Shown piece after piece: positions 1 through 13,097 of a stretch of DNA of 64,000 nt (positions are counted from its first letter, which is position 1; every line of letters begins with the position of its first letter). Location of the stretch: positions 88,408,058 to 88,472,057 of the forward strand of contig CM054178.1 of assembly GCA_028829895.1 (NCBI GenBank), written 5' to 3'. This DNA comes from Sinotaia quadrata (Eukaryota > Mollusca > Gastropoda > Architaenioglossa > Viviparidae). Made by a program: the position numbers and the translations under genes. The notes below the pieces were generated by a model. The model worked only from the letters and a program-made list of their open reading frames with translations, did no database searches and was not told where the DNA came from.

Positions 1-1735
1 AAGAAGAACTTCAGGTATATACTCTAACTAGGTTGATCTTGAATTCAGATCAGAAAATTGAAAAGAAATAATTGATAACGGTCCGGAAATTGATTTTTAA
101 AGTGAGAGGAAAACGAGACATGTAAGAGCATACTGTCTTCGTGAACCAGACCAGGAGGGCTGACAACAGTGGTTGCTAGTGAGTCTGTGAGAGCAAATGA
201 ACGGCGCATTGAGTGATTGCAGCAACAGTACATACTTGTGTGCGCGCGCACACACACAAAGTGTGAATGTGTATGATTCACAAAAGAAATTGGTGACGCG
301 TATGACCATTACAACTTTTAGAGTAAGCTGTGCACTTGTGATTTGTAAGTAGCTACCATTACTCCCCCAAAACAATTATAAATAAATAAAAATTAAAACA
401 AAATAAATAAGGTAAATACTATTCCTGAAATACCACTTTAGTGTCTAGAAAGGAAAGGATAATCCCAGAAATCCCCTTCTAGTGCCTAACCACCACCATC
501 CAATCCCAAATGGATCATTCCAGAAATCTCATTCTAAAGCCTGTAATAAAGCATAGTTCACGTCATTCTCGATTTAAAAAAAAAAAAAATCAACCAAATA
601 TATTTTCAAATCGTACAAAGAAGTTTAAATAACTAGCAAACCAGTCCGTATTAGTGGAAGAGTTCGTGAAATAAATGAAACCACTCCAAATTCAGCACAG
701 CTTTGCCTTGTTAGAGTGAAACGATTTTACGCCAATTCCGAGCGTAGAGCCATCAAACTGAAGGTGTTGTGCGAAGTCATTTCGAGTGTGCCTCCCATCG
801 TTCAGTCTATGAGATTTATGGGGCGGCAACATTGTAAGCCCAGCTAGCCTTAAAGGAGCTGAGCGTTAGCTAATGGGTAGAGCAAGTCGCCAATTGGGAA
901 TCTTAACAAAGCACAAGACGTCATTTACTTGGAGCAATGGAGTGGGCGAATGAATGATCAGCATTAGCGTGGTCGAAACGCTTCATGACAATAGCAGGAA
1001 CGTGTTGCAATACTGTAGAAATTTGGCTCGTAAAATCTCGGCTGCCGATCTTGCGCCTACTTTTGGTTCCCACTGCGTAGAAGACTTTCTTCACATTAAA
1101 TATGTAGTTTGTTGGTGGTTTTTTTTTTTTTTTTAACCTATGGCAAAATGTTCCTGTGCGTTGATTGTTGATGACCCGTGATGTGTGGGATATTTGTTGA
1201 ATGTAACGGTTTGTTTGGTGTGTGTTTGCTTTGGTTATCGAAATATTCAACAATAGCATGTAGGTAAGTACACCTCTCGCTATCACCCCCCCTCCCCATC
1301 AACACCGTCAACAGCACCACCATCAACGTCAAAACAACAACAAAAAATTCAGTAACACAAACTCATTATTGTCAAAGAAAATATGCTAAGCGCAGTAACC
1401 AAAGGCAAAATTGTGATAGATTTCGCAAGGAAAAGTATCTCGCACATTTTATCATGGAGAAAGTTTTAAGCACAGAAATCAAAAAACCGAAATGTGTTCG
1501 CTTGCTTGACAACCTAACATATAGTGCAAAGTAACCCCCAGATCAGCAGTCTTTTCCAGATAGTTATATTTTCCTGGCACTATATTGTACAAGTACCAAA
1601 TGTCAAAGACCAGTGTTTTTGTATAAATGGGTATTTAATCGACTCCAGTTTAATAGATCTGTCATAAGACAAGCCTATCCGACGTGTAGACATGCATTAA
1701 GTACAGTTCCATTGCCACAAGGTTCTGTTTTCTGA
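1..1735. other. No gene recognised
   Basis: AT-rich sequence with short (CA)n at about 241-257, A-runs near 577 and a T-run near 1119. The open frames are short and look like nothing known. Confidence 0.6.
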
Positions 1736-1945
1736 GCGATGTATTAATGCTAGTTGGTTATTGTAACCAAGCGAAGTATTAATGCTAGTTGGTTATTGTA
1801 ATCAAGCGATGTATTAATGCTAGTTGGTTATTGTAATCAAGCGATGTAATAATGCTAGTTGGTTATTGTAATCAAGCGATGTATTAATGCTAGTTGGTTA
1901 TTGTAATCAAGCGATGTAATAATGCTAGTTGGTTATTGTAATCAA
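1736..1945. repeat. Minisatellite, 35 bp x 6
   Basis: Six head-to-tail units starting GCGATGTATTAATGCTAG at 1736, 1771, 1806, 1841, 1876 and 1911, with only a few substitutions. Confidence 0.95.
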
Positions 1946-2904
1946 AAGATGTATTCAAGATAATTGATTCCTGTAATCAGAAATCGACTGCTTTTCTTAA
2001 TATAGCTGATCACACCCACTTTATGACACTATAATTGTGATTCTATTTTGTTTAACCAAACTAACCATACTTACTTTTATGACACTATAAATGTGACACT
2101 ATTTTGTTTTACCAAACGAACCACAATTACTAGTATGACACTATAATTGTCAGAAAGCTTTAAACTTTAATTTGTGTCCATGCTTAAGTGAATATCAAAC
2201 GCTGACACGCGTACAGAACAAAATGGCCGTCTTTAAGAATTATGTGTTGTAACTGAAAAACATTATGCAATGGAAATTGAATTAATTAAAAACAGTAATG
2301 CGTACTGTTGAAGAACTATTATTGCTGATGTCCAAGGAAGACCCTGTGTACACAATAATGCTGAAGAATGTATCACACATTTGTCATTCTCTTATCTAAA
2401 GTCCCAGGTACTGTGTACATTTCACTTCACCCCTCCCCGTAGCCCCCAGGCGTGCACTTTGAACTCAAATGACGTAATTTTCTGGTGTAGGAATACGATC
2501 ATGCTGAATTTAAGTTCAGTGTGAAAAGAAGATAGATGACACTTGTGTTCATGACAAATCCCAGATTACTTAGTAGAGTGGTCTCTTGTCTGTCTGTCAG
2601 TAATAAAAGTGATTCGAGTGCTACAAATCCCATTCATCTCGTGATTGCCCCACCCCCACCCCAAGATTTAATTAAAACTGAATAGATCATTATTCCGTTG
2701 AGATTTACATAGAGTGATTTAATTTCTTATGACTGGCACAGTGACGACAAACTATGGAATTACGTACATTAATACATCAGAAAACACTCACGTCGGAGTT
2801 TTACAGAATGTAATCACGTGGTATGCAAATGTCAAATGCTTTCTGCTTTTATCTTTATGGGTGAATCACTCAAGATCGATAAATGGCTAAATGAGTTTGA
2901 TGGC
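1946..2904. other. No gene recognised
   Basis: Includes a loose repeat of TATGACACTATAA phrases at about 2020-2150. Nothing coding was seen. Confidence 0.55.
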
Positions 2905-3360
2905 CTTTGCTAGTGTATATGACTTCCAGTGGAGACAACTGTTGCTAGTGTAGCAGCTCTTATTAGCCGTGTATATCATTTTGCTAGTTTTTGCTGGCGT
3001 AGTTGGCTCTTCCAATGTAAAGTTCTTGCTAGCAGACAGCTTTTGCTAACAACTGCACATGACTTTTGCTAGTGTAGACAGCTTTTACAAATTTAAATGG
3101 CTCTTGCTAGATGAGACGACTTTTGTTAGTGTAGACATCTCATGCTAATATAGACGTATTTTGTTAGTGTAGACTATTGCTGTTGTAGACGGCTCTTGTT
3201 AATGTCAATGGTTTTACTAGTGTAGATGCAAATGTCTTTTTGCTAGCGTAGACATCTTTTGCAGACAGCTTTTGCTAGTGTAGACGGCATCTGCTAGTGT
3301 ACTTTTCTAGTATAGACGGCTATAGCTAGTATAAACGACTCTCGTCAGTAGATGGCTATC
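2905..3360. repeat. Degenerate minisatellite, about 20 bp
   Basis: Repeated variants of TTTTGCTAGTGTAGACGGC with indels and decay across the interval. Confidence 0.8.
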
Positions 3361-3888
3361 GCGAGATCTGCAGGTAGTCATTCCACGATTTACAGTAAAA
3401 TCAAATTTTAAAATGCTGTATTGTAATTTTCTTAAGAATAAATTTAATCAAATAAAACTTCATAAAGAAATCACAAGGGACGCAACACTCGATCATCTTG
3501 TCCCTTGGGATCTAAGAAGTTATTTTGAGAATATCATTCAAAATTTAAATTATCCAAATTGCATGGTAATGCTGCCAGGACACCAGTGAAATCTGATTGT
3601 TTTGGCACATAATTTATTTGAATATAGTCTTAAATTAGGTGTCCGATTTCAGTAAGCATTGCTCAGACAAGTTTTGTTTTGAAAGAAATTGTGCCATGTA
3701 TGGGCGGTACTCAGTGGTAATTACTTCTTAGTAACTTCTTAGGAAGTTCATATGGACACTGGGAATTAAGTAAATAGTAATTTAAACATACAAAAGAAAG
3801 GTCCTTTGACTTAGTGAGGTCAGTATGCAACGTTAGACAGGCAAACATGTTTTGCACGTATGTGTCACGTCACTGACTTGGGCAACTG

Positions 3889-3976
3889 ATCTATCTATCT
3901 ATCTATCTATCTGTCTATCTGTCTGTCCATCCATCCATTCATCCATCCATCTATCCATCTCTCTTTATCTATCTAT
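3889..3976. repeat. Tetranucleotide tract (ATCT/GTCT/ATCC)
   Basis: Uninterrupted runs of ATCT, then GTCT and CATC variants. Confidence 0.95.
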
Positions 3977-5349
3977 GAGTTTTGCCAACCAACATAAACC
4001 TTTTTTTGCATTTAATTTTTTTCTGGATACACTGAACTAGGGGAGGGAAAAGAGAGAAAAACTGGTTACTGAGATGGAAGAGATGAGATGAAAGTGAGAG
4101 AAACAAAAGGGAGTTACATTATTATATTAATTTTAAATCCAACAGCTTCTCAACATTATTATATTAATTTTCAGTCCTTCTTTGTTTTATTACCCTAATT
4201 TATTTAATCTATATTTTACATATTTATTAATTTCCAAACTATTAATTTTCAAAACATTGTATAATAAACATGTAAGATAGATCTCAAAGTTTCGGTTCAA
4301 TGACCTTCATCAGTGCAAGAAAAAATACAGTGGACTAATAATGATGTTCCAAATTGTTGAAAATCTAAGACCAGTCCAAGATTTTTAACATAATAAAATA
4401 AATCACAATTTCGCCTGTCAGAAATGAGTCGATTAAAGTGGCTATCGATGTGCGCACGCGCATGCCTTTCGAGGTCGCACGTCGTCGAACGGGTTAGGTG
4501 TTCGACAAAAGGGCCATTACTCTGCTAGCGAGATTGCAACAAATAAGTAGGGTGATCCCTCTTACTCTACGTTCGTATTTGATGCTATTAAAAGAATATT
4601 TATGAAGAAAAATATCGAAACTAAACAAAGCATCCCCTCCTCTGTTTCATCATTTTTCAACTGGACATTTAGATAACACAATATATATCCTGTCCCAGCT
4701 GATAAATTTATCAGAACCAGTGGAAGATTGGAAATTCGGTTAATTTTGGTTATTGGCCAGTGACTTCAGCTTCTAAGGCTGGCAGGCGGATCCTTGATTT
4801 CACAACTACACGTTTGTCCAGGAATAGCAATAACTAAAGAAAGGAAAAAAAGACGGAAAGAAAGGAAAGAAGGAAGGAAGTTTGGAAGGAAAAAAGGAAG
4901 GAAGGAAAGATGATAGTGGAAGACAAAGAAGATTGAAAAGACGCCAGAACAGACAGACGAACAAACAAAAATTTATTTTCCTTATTTTCATTGCAAGTTA
5001 AGACACAACTGGTCTGTTACACACTTAACAGATGATATTCTTCTTAACAAAAATTATAATGACAACAATGATAATCATAATTTTAAATTTAAATAATAAT
5101 CATTTTGAGGAAGCGCCAATAAACACATTTAACATTTTTGTGGATATACAAGAAAAATAGAATCAATTAAAAATTATTTTAAAGCTTTTCAATTTTAGCA
5201 AACATACAATTACATTTTAAATTAAAACCAAAAGTATTTTCTTCTCCTTTTTAGTATTTATTGCTCAGGTGCGTGCTAGCTAGTAGAGGAGCCAGCGGGT
5301 TCTCTTCATTAAATCAGTTACAAGTGGCCTTTTACTTATTATTTAAGTG

Positions 5350-5353
<4 letters not shown>
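3977..5353. other. No gene recognised
   Basis: Holds the hammerhead-like motif, a purine-rich GAAAGGAAGG tract at 4830-4925 and AT-rich sequence. Nothing coding was seen. Confidence 0.55.
4291..4313 (-). ncRNA. Hammerhead-like / Penelope-type motif, probably decayed
   Basis: On the minus strand the stretch reads CTGATGA, a small GGT...ACC stem region, then GAAA, the order of the conserved hammerhead ribozyme core. Such motifs sit at the ends of Penelope-like retroelements. Stem II is short with a mismatched first pair, and I cannot define stem III or the cleavage site, so an active ribozyme is doubtful. Confidence 0.3.

Positions 5354-5407
<54 letters not shown>
5354..5407. repeat. (GT)n microsatellite
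   Basis: A continuous GT run of about 27 dinucleotides. Confidence 0.98.
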
Positions 5408-5409
<2 letters not shown>

Positions 5410-5720
5410 TACATGTGTGTAGTATTGTAATGTATAGGTGGGTAAATGCAACAAAGTATAACTTGCCCACACTTACACTCATTCACGCCAGGACAGGTGT
5501 AAATAGTTTATGGAATTAATAAAGGTCTGAAGAAAGAAAGTGACGTCTAATATTAATTATTAAGATGAATTTCTGCATGAATGTGAAAACAGAAGACAAA
5601 ACTATAACTACAGTTGACAAAATAAACATAAAAGGTATAAATACAACATGCTATAACAAAGAAAATCCAGAAAGTCTGCACTGTCCAAAAATTACCTCTG
5701 CACTGGTGCAGATGATTCGA

Positions 5721-5868
5721 GGATATCTGTAGTCTCAAAGATGTCTTCCCAGGCATGATTGCTGAATCAGGATATCTGTAGTCTCAAAGATGTCTTCCCA
5801 GGCATGATTGCTAAATCAGGATATCCGTAGTCTCAAAGATGTTTTCCCAGGCATGATTGTTGAATCAG
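5721..5868. repeat. Minisatellite, 49 bp x 3
   Basis: Units beginning GGATATCTGTAGTCTCAAAG at 5721, 5770 and 5819. Confidence 0.95.
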
Positions 5869-6020
5869 GATGAGTGACCGGCAGCATGGTCTAGGAGGTG
5901 TAAAGTTAGCCAATAATAATTTTCAAACCCGAACTGGACCAGGCAGCAGTCAAAGCTTTTATCAATACTTGTGTTAGAAGTGTTTCAGTAGAAGGAAGCT
6001 GTACAATACATGAACTCCCA

Positions 6021-6660
6021 CTTTAACAATCACAAAGGTCTTAACAAAGTCTCAATTTAAGACCTTTGTGATTGTTGAAGTCTCATTTTAAGCATTTGCC
6101 ATGGTTGAAGTCTCACTTTAAGACCTTTGTGATTGTTGAAGTCTCATTTTAAGCATTTGCCATGGTTGAAGTCTCACTTTAAGACCTTTGTGATTGTTGA
6201 AGCCTCACTTTAAGACCTTTGTGATTGTTGAAGTCTCAATTTAAGAGATTTGTGATTGTTGAAGTCTCATTTTAAGTATTTGCCATGGTTGAAGTCTCAC
6301 TTTAAGAGCTTTGTGATTGCTGAAGTCTCAATTTAAGACCTTTGTGATTGTTGAAGTATCATTTTAAGCATTTGCCATGGTTGAAGTCTCACTTTAAGAG
6401 CTTTGTGATTGTTGAAGTCTCAATTTAAGACCTTTGTGATTGTTGAAGTCTCATTTTAAGCATTTGCCATGGTTGAAGTCTCACTTTAAGACCTTTGTGA
6501 TTGTTGAAATCTCATTTTAAGCACTTTGCCATTGTTGAAGTTTTTAGCTTTAAGCTCTTTGCCATTGTTGAAATGTCAATTTAAACCTTTTACCATTAAT
6601 GAAGTCCCATTTTAAGCACTTTGCCATTATTTAAATTTCACTTTAAGCACTTTGCCGTGG
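6021..6660. repeat. Minisatellite of two alternating unit types (about 31 bp), headed by an inverted unit
   Basis: Units of AAGACCTTTGTGATTGTTGA type alternate with AAGCATTTGCCATGGTTGA type, each followed by AGTCTCA(C/T)TTT. The first unit (6021-6042) is inverted and pairs with 6059-6080. Units become degenerate after 6520. Two stray related units occur at 7133-7180. Confidence 0.92.
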
Positions 6661-8009
6661 CAGTATGTACTCAGTCAGTTGCTAACTAATTACAGTGTAC
6701 ACTAATGTCATTGTCTCAGCAGGTTTGAATTATTGTCATATTCATAAATAACTACAGTGTCTGCATCAGTAAAAAAAAAATTAGCTAAAACTAACATAAT
6801 TATTGTCATATAATATTAAGTAAGACACCAATATAAAATACTTGTCTACAGATAGTGTTCGAGAAAATAATTAGTTTAAATAATCTATTAAATAAACAAA
6901 TGGTTAAATATATAATTTCTTTATAAGTATGAGAATCAATCACGCAATTTGTATAATTATACTGCATGTTCAAATAATAATAAAATGTCTGATAAGTGAG
7001 GACAAATCAAATGCTATAAATGATTGTTATAAATAACAGCTTAACAGACAGCTCTGCTTGAAAAGAATAGCGAAATAGTAACATGCGTCAGTGAAAGTTT
7101 AAACTAAAATAAGTTGTGATAAAGTGGAGAATTTTTAACCATTTGCCATTGTTGAAGTATCACTTTAAGCACTATGCCATTGTTAACGGAAAGCTAAATG
7201 GAATAGAAATGCTAAGTCACAACTTAACAAAAGCTGAAAGGAACTCGCCCATACAACACAGTCAATGGCTTGCAGTTAGATCTATTTTCTATACATCCTT
7301 CGCACAAAATTGGCGACAACTGATCTATCCATGTCAAGTATACTGAGTGAGTGTGTGTGTATAAGTGTGAAACAATAGAAACTGAAGACTTTATTCCTCA
7401 CGTCACATTACCATCATTCAACATTTAAAAGATTGGAACAGTAAGTTATTTTATTTCTACAATTGTTAATCATCAGTCTAGATTCTAGAAACAACTTGCT
7501 TTCAGTGTTGTTGGAAAGTCGTGAGAGGCTGGAGGAGAGCGTATATTTCTTACATAAACACCTACACGTCTTGTGAATTCCTTCTGGAAAGTATTTATGC
7601 ATTTATTTATGATGCTTTCGAATGATCCATCGTTTTCAACTCGCTCTCGGCTAGCCACGACTGAACCATGACGTGTAAAACCGAAGCGCGAATGGGAGAT
7701 AACTGACAGTCTGCTTGTGGCGGCCATGATTGTTCGTGTTGGATTAAGTGTCATACGCTCTTTATGGCGACCAACGATCTGCAATACACGCAAACGAATC
7801 AATACAAAAGCTAATGACACAAATATGTCAAACTATCGATGAGGAAGTAGTCATTTAGGCCTCCTTGCATGTTTCTGTAGCATGTTGCTTTCTTAATTGC
7901 ATTGATTGATTGGCTGTAACTTGCGGAAGTAGGCATTTAGGCCTCGTTGTATGTTTCTGTAATAATACATTGTTTTCTTTTTTGTAATAACTGACCTCAA
8001 GCTGAAACT
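6661..8009. other. No gene recognised; two stray array units at 7133-7180
   Basis: AT-rich. CATTTGCCATTGTTGAAG at about 7139 and a following unit repeat the array 480 bases upstream. The ORF on the minus strand at 7485-7820 has no recognisable domain. Confidence 0.55.
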
Positions 8010-8146
8010 GTAGAAACTACAGTTATGTTTTTGGAACACATGATTGTTTTCTTGCTTCAATAGACTGATATTGTAGAGATTACAGTTATGTTTTTGGAAC
8101 ACATGATTGTTTTCTTGCTTCAATAGACTGGTATTGTAGAGACTAT
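8010..8146. repeat. Minisatellite, 63 bp x about 2.2, interrupted by an insertion
   Basis: Units start GTAGA(A/G)A at 8010, 8073 and 8136. The third is cut at 8146 by the interspersed repeat. Degenerate units also lie upstream from about 7940. Confidence 0.85.
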
Positions 8147-9198
8147 CCGTGACGCCAACGCCACCTAGTTAATATTAATTATTAAAAATTAATCATCCAT
8201 AACTAATTACAAGTGATGAGAATCTTAATTAATGATATTAATAATTCTTCAGGAGACACCACTCGTCCCTCTCACTTGGCGGATATGTGGGTACTGTAAA
8301 CGTTTTCTCTCTTCCACATTAACGACATTTACCGTCACACATTATATCCGTAGGTGAAAATCTCTTACTAGCCCCCATTTACCCACTTTATTCTCTACCA
8401 TAATGTTTTCAATATGTGTAAGAAGGTCAATACATTTAACAATAACTTTGTTAAATCAACAATCAAATATACATCATATGAATATAATCAAAAGAGCTTT
8501 GACATTTACGTCACTTCACAATAATGTTCAATTAGCGCTGGATACAATTGTTCAGTTTACCCTAAATTTCAGGCATATTTCATCTCTAAACTCCTTTCTT
8601 TCTTATAAACATTCTCAACTTACAAATCCTGCAACAATTTTGTTAGCCGGACACACACACACACACACACACACACTAACACACAACATAAGAAATATAG
8701 CATCGATCAAACTTCACAAGTATAATGTAGAAAGCAGTCAAATTAATGAACAAAGAAATAATGGTTCAATTACATAAGCATTCTTTAATTCAAATCATAT
8801 ATCAATAGCAAACATATACAAAATACTCCATTCTTTCTTTATCAGTCAGTTAACTTACCATAAGCTAACGATCATCTTTATGACCTGATTCGAGTGATTT
8901 TAAATTGATTAAAACAGAGTACTAATTCAGCAAAGAAACTTCTGGTCCATCCATCTGGATGATTTTATTATGAACAAGAGCTAGACTGAAAAACTAGTCA
9001 GAAAAACTAATCATCCATTTAGAAGTGGTTTGGATTGCTTCAGCAAATTTCATTCATACTCTGAACTCGAGTTGTTTACTTCCAGCTCTGACACTTACAA
9101 GAAATGCTATCATAAGGAGTGTCCAAGGTCGGGTCACAATTTAACAATTTATATAACAATTAAGTTTAAAAATACAGATAGGAAAATTTATTCCGCCA
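8147..9198 (+). mobile_element. Unclassified interspersed repeat, copy 1
   Basis: Bases from about 8387 to 9199 align, with many substitutions, to 53048-54390 in the same orientation. Shared blocks include CAATATGTGTAAGAA, ATATCAATAGCAAACAT, GAGTTGTTTA and the end CCGCCACACTAT. The copy appears to sit inside a 63-bp array: left flank GTAGAGACTAT and right flank ACTATCATTACG restore one array unit if a 5-bp ACTAT duplication is assumed. No ORF or terminal inverted repeat identifies its class. A (CA)n tract lies at about 8650-8675. Confidence 0.55.
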
Positions 9199-9360
9199 CA
9201 CTATCATTACGTTTTTGTAACACGTTATTTCCTTTAAGTGTTATGCTTCTGTAACACGTGATTTTCTTGTTGCAATAGACTGATAGTGTAAATTGTAAAA
9301 TCTACCATTATGTCTTTGTAACAAACGATTTTCTTATTTCAACTGACTGATCGCGTAACG
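9199..9360. repeat. Continuation of the 63-bp minisatellite, degenerate
   Basis: After ACTAT the sequence returns to the array pattern (ACGTTTTTGTAACACG, TTGCAATAGACTGATA). Confidence 0.65.
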
Positions 9361-9585
9361 ACAAACATAATCTGCTAGGTGCGTGAATGTGTATGTCCAT
9401 TTTTGTAAAGGAAAATGTTTTTATTAATGCAAATTAGTAAATTAAAGATTATCTTAATAAGTCTTGTTCCTGAACAGAGTGCTTGCCAACCTCAGTTATG
9501 GCAATCATTATGTGACTGACGTCAAATTTTGAGGTCAATGGAATTTTCTCAGCATTATTCAATGACTAATTCGAGCTTCTATTTT

Positions 9586-9812
9586 CCTCTTTTCAGATCA
9601 GAAATACAACTTCACTTCAGTGAGTTGTTGTCCTCTTTTCAGATCAGAAATACAACTTCACTTCAGTGACTTGTTGTCCTCTTTTCAGATCAGAAATACA
9701 ACTTCACTTCAGTGAGTTGTCCTCTTTTCAGATCAGAAATACAACTTCACTTCAGTGACTTGTTGTCCTCTTTTCAGATCAGAAATACAACTTCACTTCA
9801 GTGACTTGTTGT
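9586..9812. repeat. Minisatellite, 46 bp x 5
   Basis: Units starting CCTCTTTTCAGATCAGAAAT at 9586, 9632, 9678, 9721 (after a shortened unit) and 9767. Confidence 0.95.
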
Positions 9813-11740
9813 AGAAACTAAACTTTCACCATCTCCTTTCAAATCTGATCTTTAATTAATTACAAAATGGTCTATCTTATTTAGTTCAAAATCTAATTTA
9901 TTGCCATTGCATCATCCATGTTCATGTAGGCCCTTAATATTTAATGTTTCTTTCTCATATTAAAAAAAGGAAATAAAGTATAAGAAATCTATTTGTTCCC
10001 TCGGGTTTAATAACAGTAATTGTATGGTTAAATTATGTAGCGTTTTGTTAGCATTTCTTTTGTCGCCGTAGTAGACATATTACTGTGGTCAAACTAAAGT
10101 TCAGACAGAAACGTACTCTGTCCTGAGTTTGCCATTATTTCTAAACATTTAAAAATTATACCCCCCCCCCTTTCCTACTGCACTAATACCTAACCAGGAA
10201 ATGGACGCACTCATTGAACTGTTGACAACAAACAAGTTAATGGAGTTTCATCTGACTTGTAATCTTGCTGAGAACGACAAATCTGTTTATAATTAAACAC
10301 ACAGGACAAATCTGTTTATAATTAAACACACAGGATGAAATATACATACCTAATATACCCTACTCACATGCATAATAAAACACATTTATAGATTATTGTC
10401 AGTACTAATGCCTAAACGAAATCCATGTAGAAAACATAGCAGACATGGCAACTAATAAAGAATATTGTATTTACTATTTTTTCCATCAGTACAATGCAAT
10501 GAGTCACAGAGTACTGTAGCGAAATCATTAAATCCGCTAAGGCAATAAAATATAACTTCAACATGTGTAAATCATTTCAATGAAATCAGTAAATGAATAA
10601 TAATGATCATTAATACGAGCACCAGTACACTTAATTAAATAATTGAACGTTATATTCACTCTTGTTTGCACACACCAGCAACCCGAATGTAGGGAAAGTT
10701 GTCAAACACTAAAAGAATGGGTTTTTTCTTGTCCCTAATGACTTGCCAGTTAAAGAAGAAAATACAGCGTGCTTATACAAAAAAATATTTAAAATATATA
10801 TATATATATCGAGAAAGCGACAAACATCAAAAGTGAACTGTTCACAGTCGAGTAAATGACTGGCACCACAGGGATCCTTTCAGTCAAGTTGCAAAACACC
10901 GACACAAAGGAAAATTCAAACAGCAGGTAAACATGCTGAGCAGAAATGAACAAGAAAAGTCACCGACTAATCGACTCCACTGTATTTTTAATTCCAGTTT
11001 CGGGGTGGCCATACCCAGGGATCGATCGACTTGATCGTACTACTTCTTGGAAACAACGGACAGGGAGAGCAATATGCAGCAATTCTAACAGGGTGGATAG
11101 ATGGGTAGAGCACGTTTTGAGTGGGTAGCATAAGCGATCGATAGGCGACTAATGGAAAGGTTTCCGGAGAAGACAAAGCGAAAAATGTCGTCGTTTTCTT
11201 TTCATCCAAATCGTGCGTTCAAAGGCAGGTGACTGTTCAGACTGACAGAAGCCTCGCTTCGCGTTAAGACATTCATGTGGGTGGTAGTTTGAACGATAAC
11301 AATCAGATGGATAAATGAATTTAAACTTTATGCAATATTGCATTTTATTATTTTTTGTTTGTTTCGTTGATCGATTTTGTTTTGCATTAACTTCATTTAG
11401 TTCACACGTTTTCTTGACTACCGGAAATGACGACTTTAAAGTTTGGGGTTTTTTTTTGTTGTTAGTGTTGGAATTTGCCGTTTGCTTAGAAGGCAAGAAA
11501 AAATACAATACGAACCAAACATTTACTTTAAAAAGTAAAGACCTTAATGAATATTTTTACTGATACAATCTGAGAGAGAAACTGCTGTACACACGAGTCA
11601 TTTCAGCTGGATATATGGTTACAAATACTAAAATACAAAAATGAAGGCCAATGTTTGTACCAAGCATATAAAAACAGTCACAAAATATAATCGCGCAACA
11701 GAATCATACAATATAAACTTTTATTACAACTACAATACAC
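9813..11740. other. No gene recognised; two small repeats
   Basis: Contains a poly-C run at about 10161-10170, a 29-bp direct repeat (10276-10333) and (AT)n at 10795-10810. The ORFs at 10946-11563 overlap on both strands and show no domain. Confidence 0.55.
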
Positions 11741-12033
11741 GCATAATATTATCACTCAAATACAATTGCACAATTTTACAATACCATACAAGCATAATAT
11801 TATCACTTAAATACAATTGCACAATTTTACAATACCATACAAACATAATATTATCACTCACATACAATTGCACAATACAATACAATACAAGCATAATATT
11901 ATCACTCAAATACAATTGCACAATACAATAAAAATACAAACATAATATTATCACTCAAATACAATTGCACAATACAATACAATACAAGCATAATATTATC
12001 ATTCATATACAATTGCACAATACAATATAAGAA
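11741..12033. repeat. Minisatellite, 48-51 bp x 6
   Basis: Units starting (G/A)CATAATATTATCACTCAAAT at 11741, 11792, 11843, 11891, 11940 and 11989, open on both strands. Confidence 0.93.
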
Positions 12034-12640
12034 CAGTATGAGCGCACACTTTTTTAATTTATACATCATAACCACAGAATACTACCATAACAACAAATAC
12101 AAAGCTGTTCGCACAATGCTCACTCAAAGCCATAAGTCATTACAAATCAGACAAACAGACAATACTATCATAACACCAACATTCACTCAACAATCACACA
12201 ACATACTCACAATCCAATCGTACAACACACAATGCAATTAAACAACTTAAGCACACGCAGATAAGCAACAGTATAATCATACTACACAAACAATCCAGTC
12301 ACACAACACAGCCACAATCTAATTACACAACACAACCACAATTTTAATTACACAACACAGCCACAATATACTGTTACACACTAACACAATCCAATCGCAC
12401 AACTCAAACAAAATCTAATCACACAAGACATACAATCGAATCACACAACACAGACACAATATAATTACATTAGACAACACAGTCACACAGTACTGACACA
12501 CATCACAAATATAATCCAATCACACAACACAAGCAGAGTCTGATCAGACATCACGTATAGCAATACAATTACATAATACACTGACAACACAATATACAAA
12601 TCACACAACACATTATACAATCACACACTAAAAACACACA
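12034..12640. repeat. Degenerate CACAACACA-rich repeat
   Basis: Irregular recurrence of ACAACACA and AATC(C/T)AATCACACAAC phrases, probably an old, decayed array continuing from the one before. Confidence 0.7.
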
Positions 12641-13097
12641 ATGCAAACACTTAGAACAGATACAGTAATCAAATATTTGGCAGGTTTCTTGCAATCGAAA
12701 ACAAATTATTTTCACAAATAATTCAATAAACTTTCTTAAAATATCTACATGGATACGATTGAGTCTAACTACAGGTACTTATATTTTGTCAGGTGGGATC
12801 CGAAAAATTACGAAGAATTTAACTAACAAATGCTGTGAGCACACTTCTTTCTTGAAGCCTGTCAGTAGGTGGAATAAACTGAAATGGGAGAATATTCAGA
12901 TGCAACCCTTACAAAGAAGTGAAGCAGATCTAAACGAAATGTGATCATTTCCGGAAAAACTACTGACTAAACTGGGAGAATAATCAGACGCAACCATAAG
13001 AACAAGTTAAATAGATGTGAACGAAATGAGATCATGTCCGGAAAAAAATTATGACCAACATTAATACTGGAGGCTGTAAATGTGCTTATGCTGACAA
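12641..13097. other. No gene recognised
   Basis: Contains two related blocks (AACGAAATG(T/A)GATCAT(T/G)TCCGGAAAAA at about 12935 and 13021), a diverged duplication of roughly 85 bp. Confidence 0.55.

Noticed and set aside
1138..1332. Minus-strand GDSER followed by GT, tested as the missing (D/E)R exon end of the GPCR
   Set aside because: It lies downstream of the receptor's stop codon on the minus strand and has no TM3-like sequence before it.
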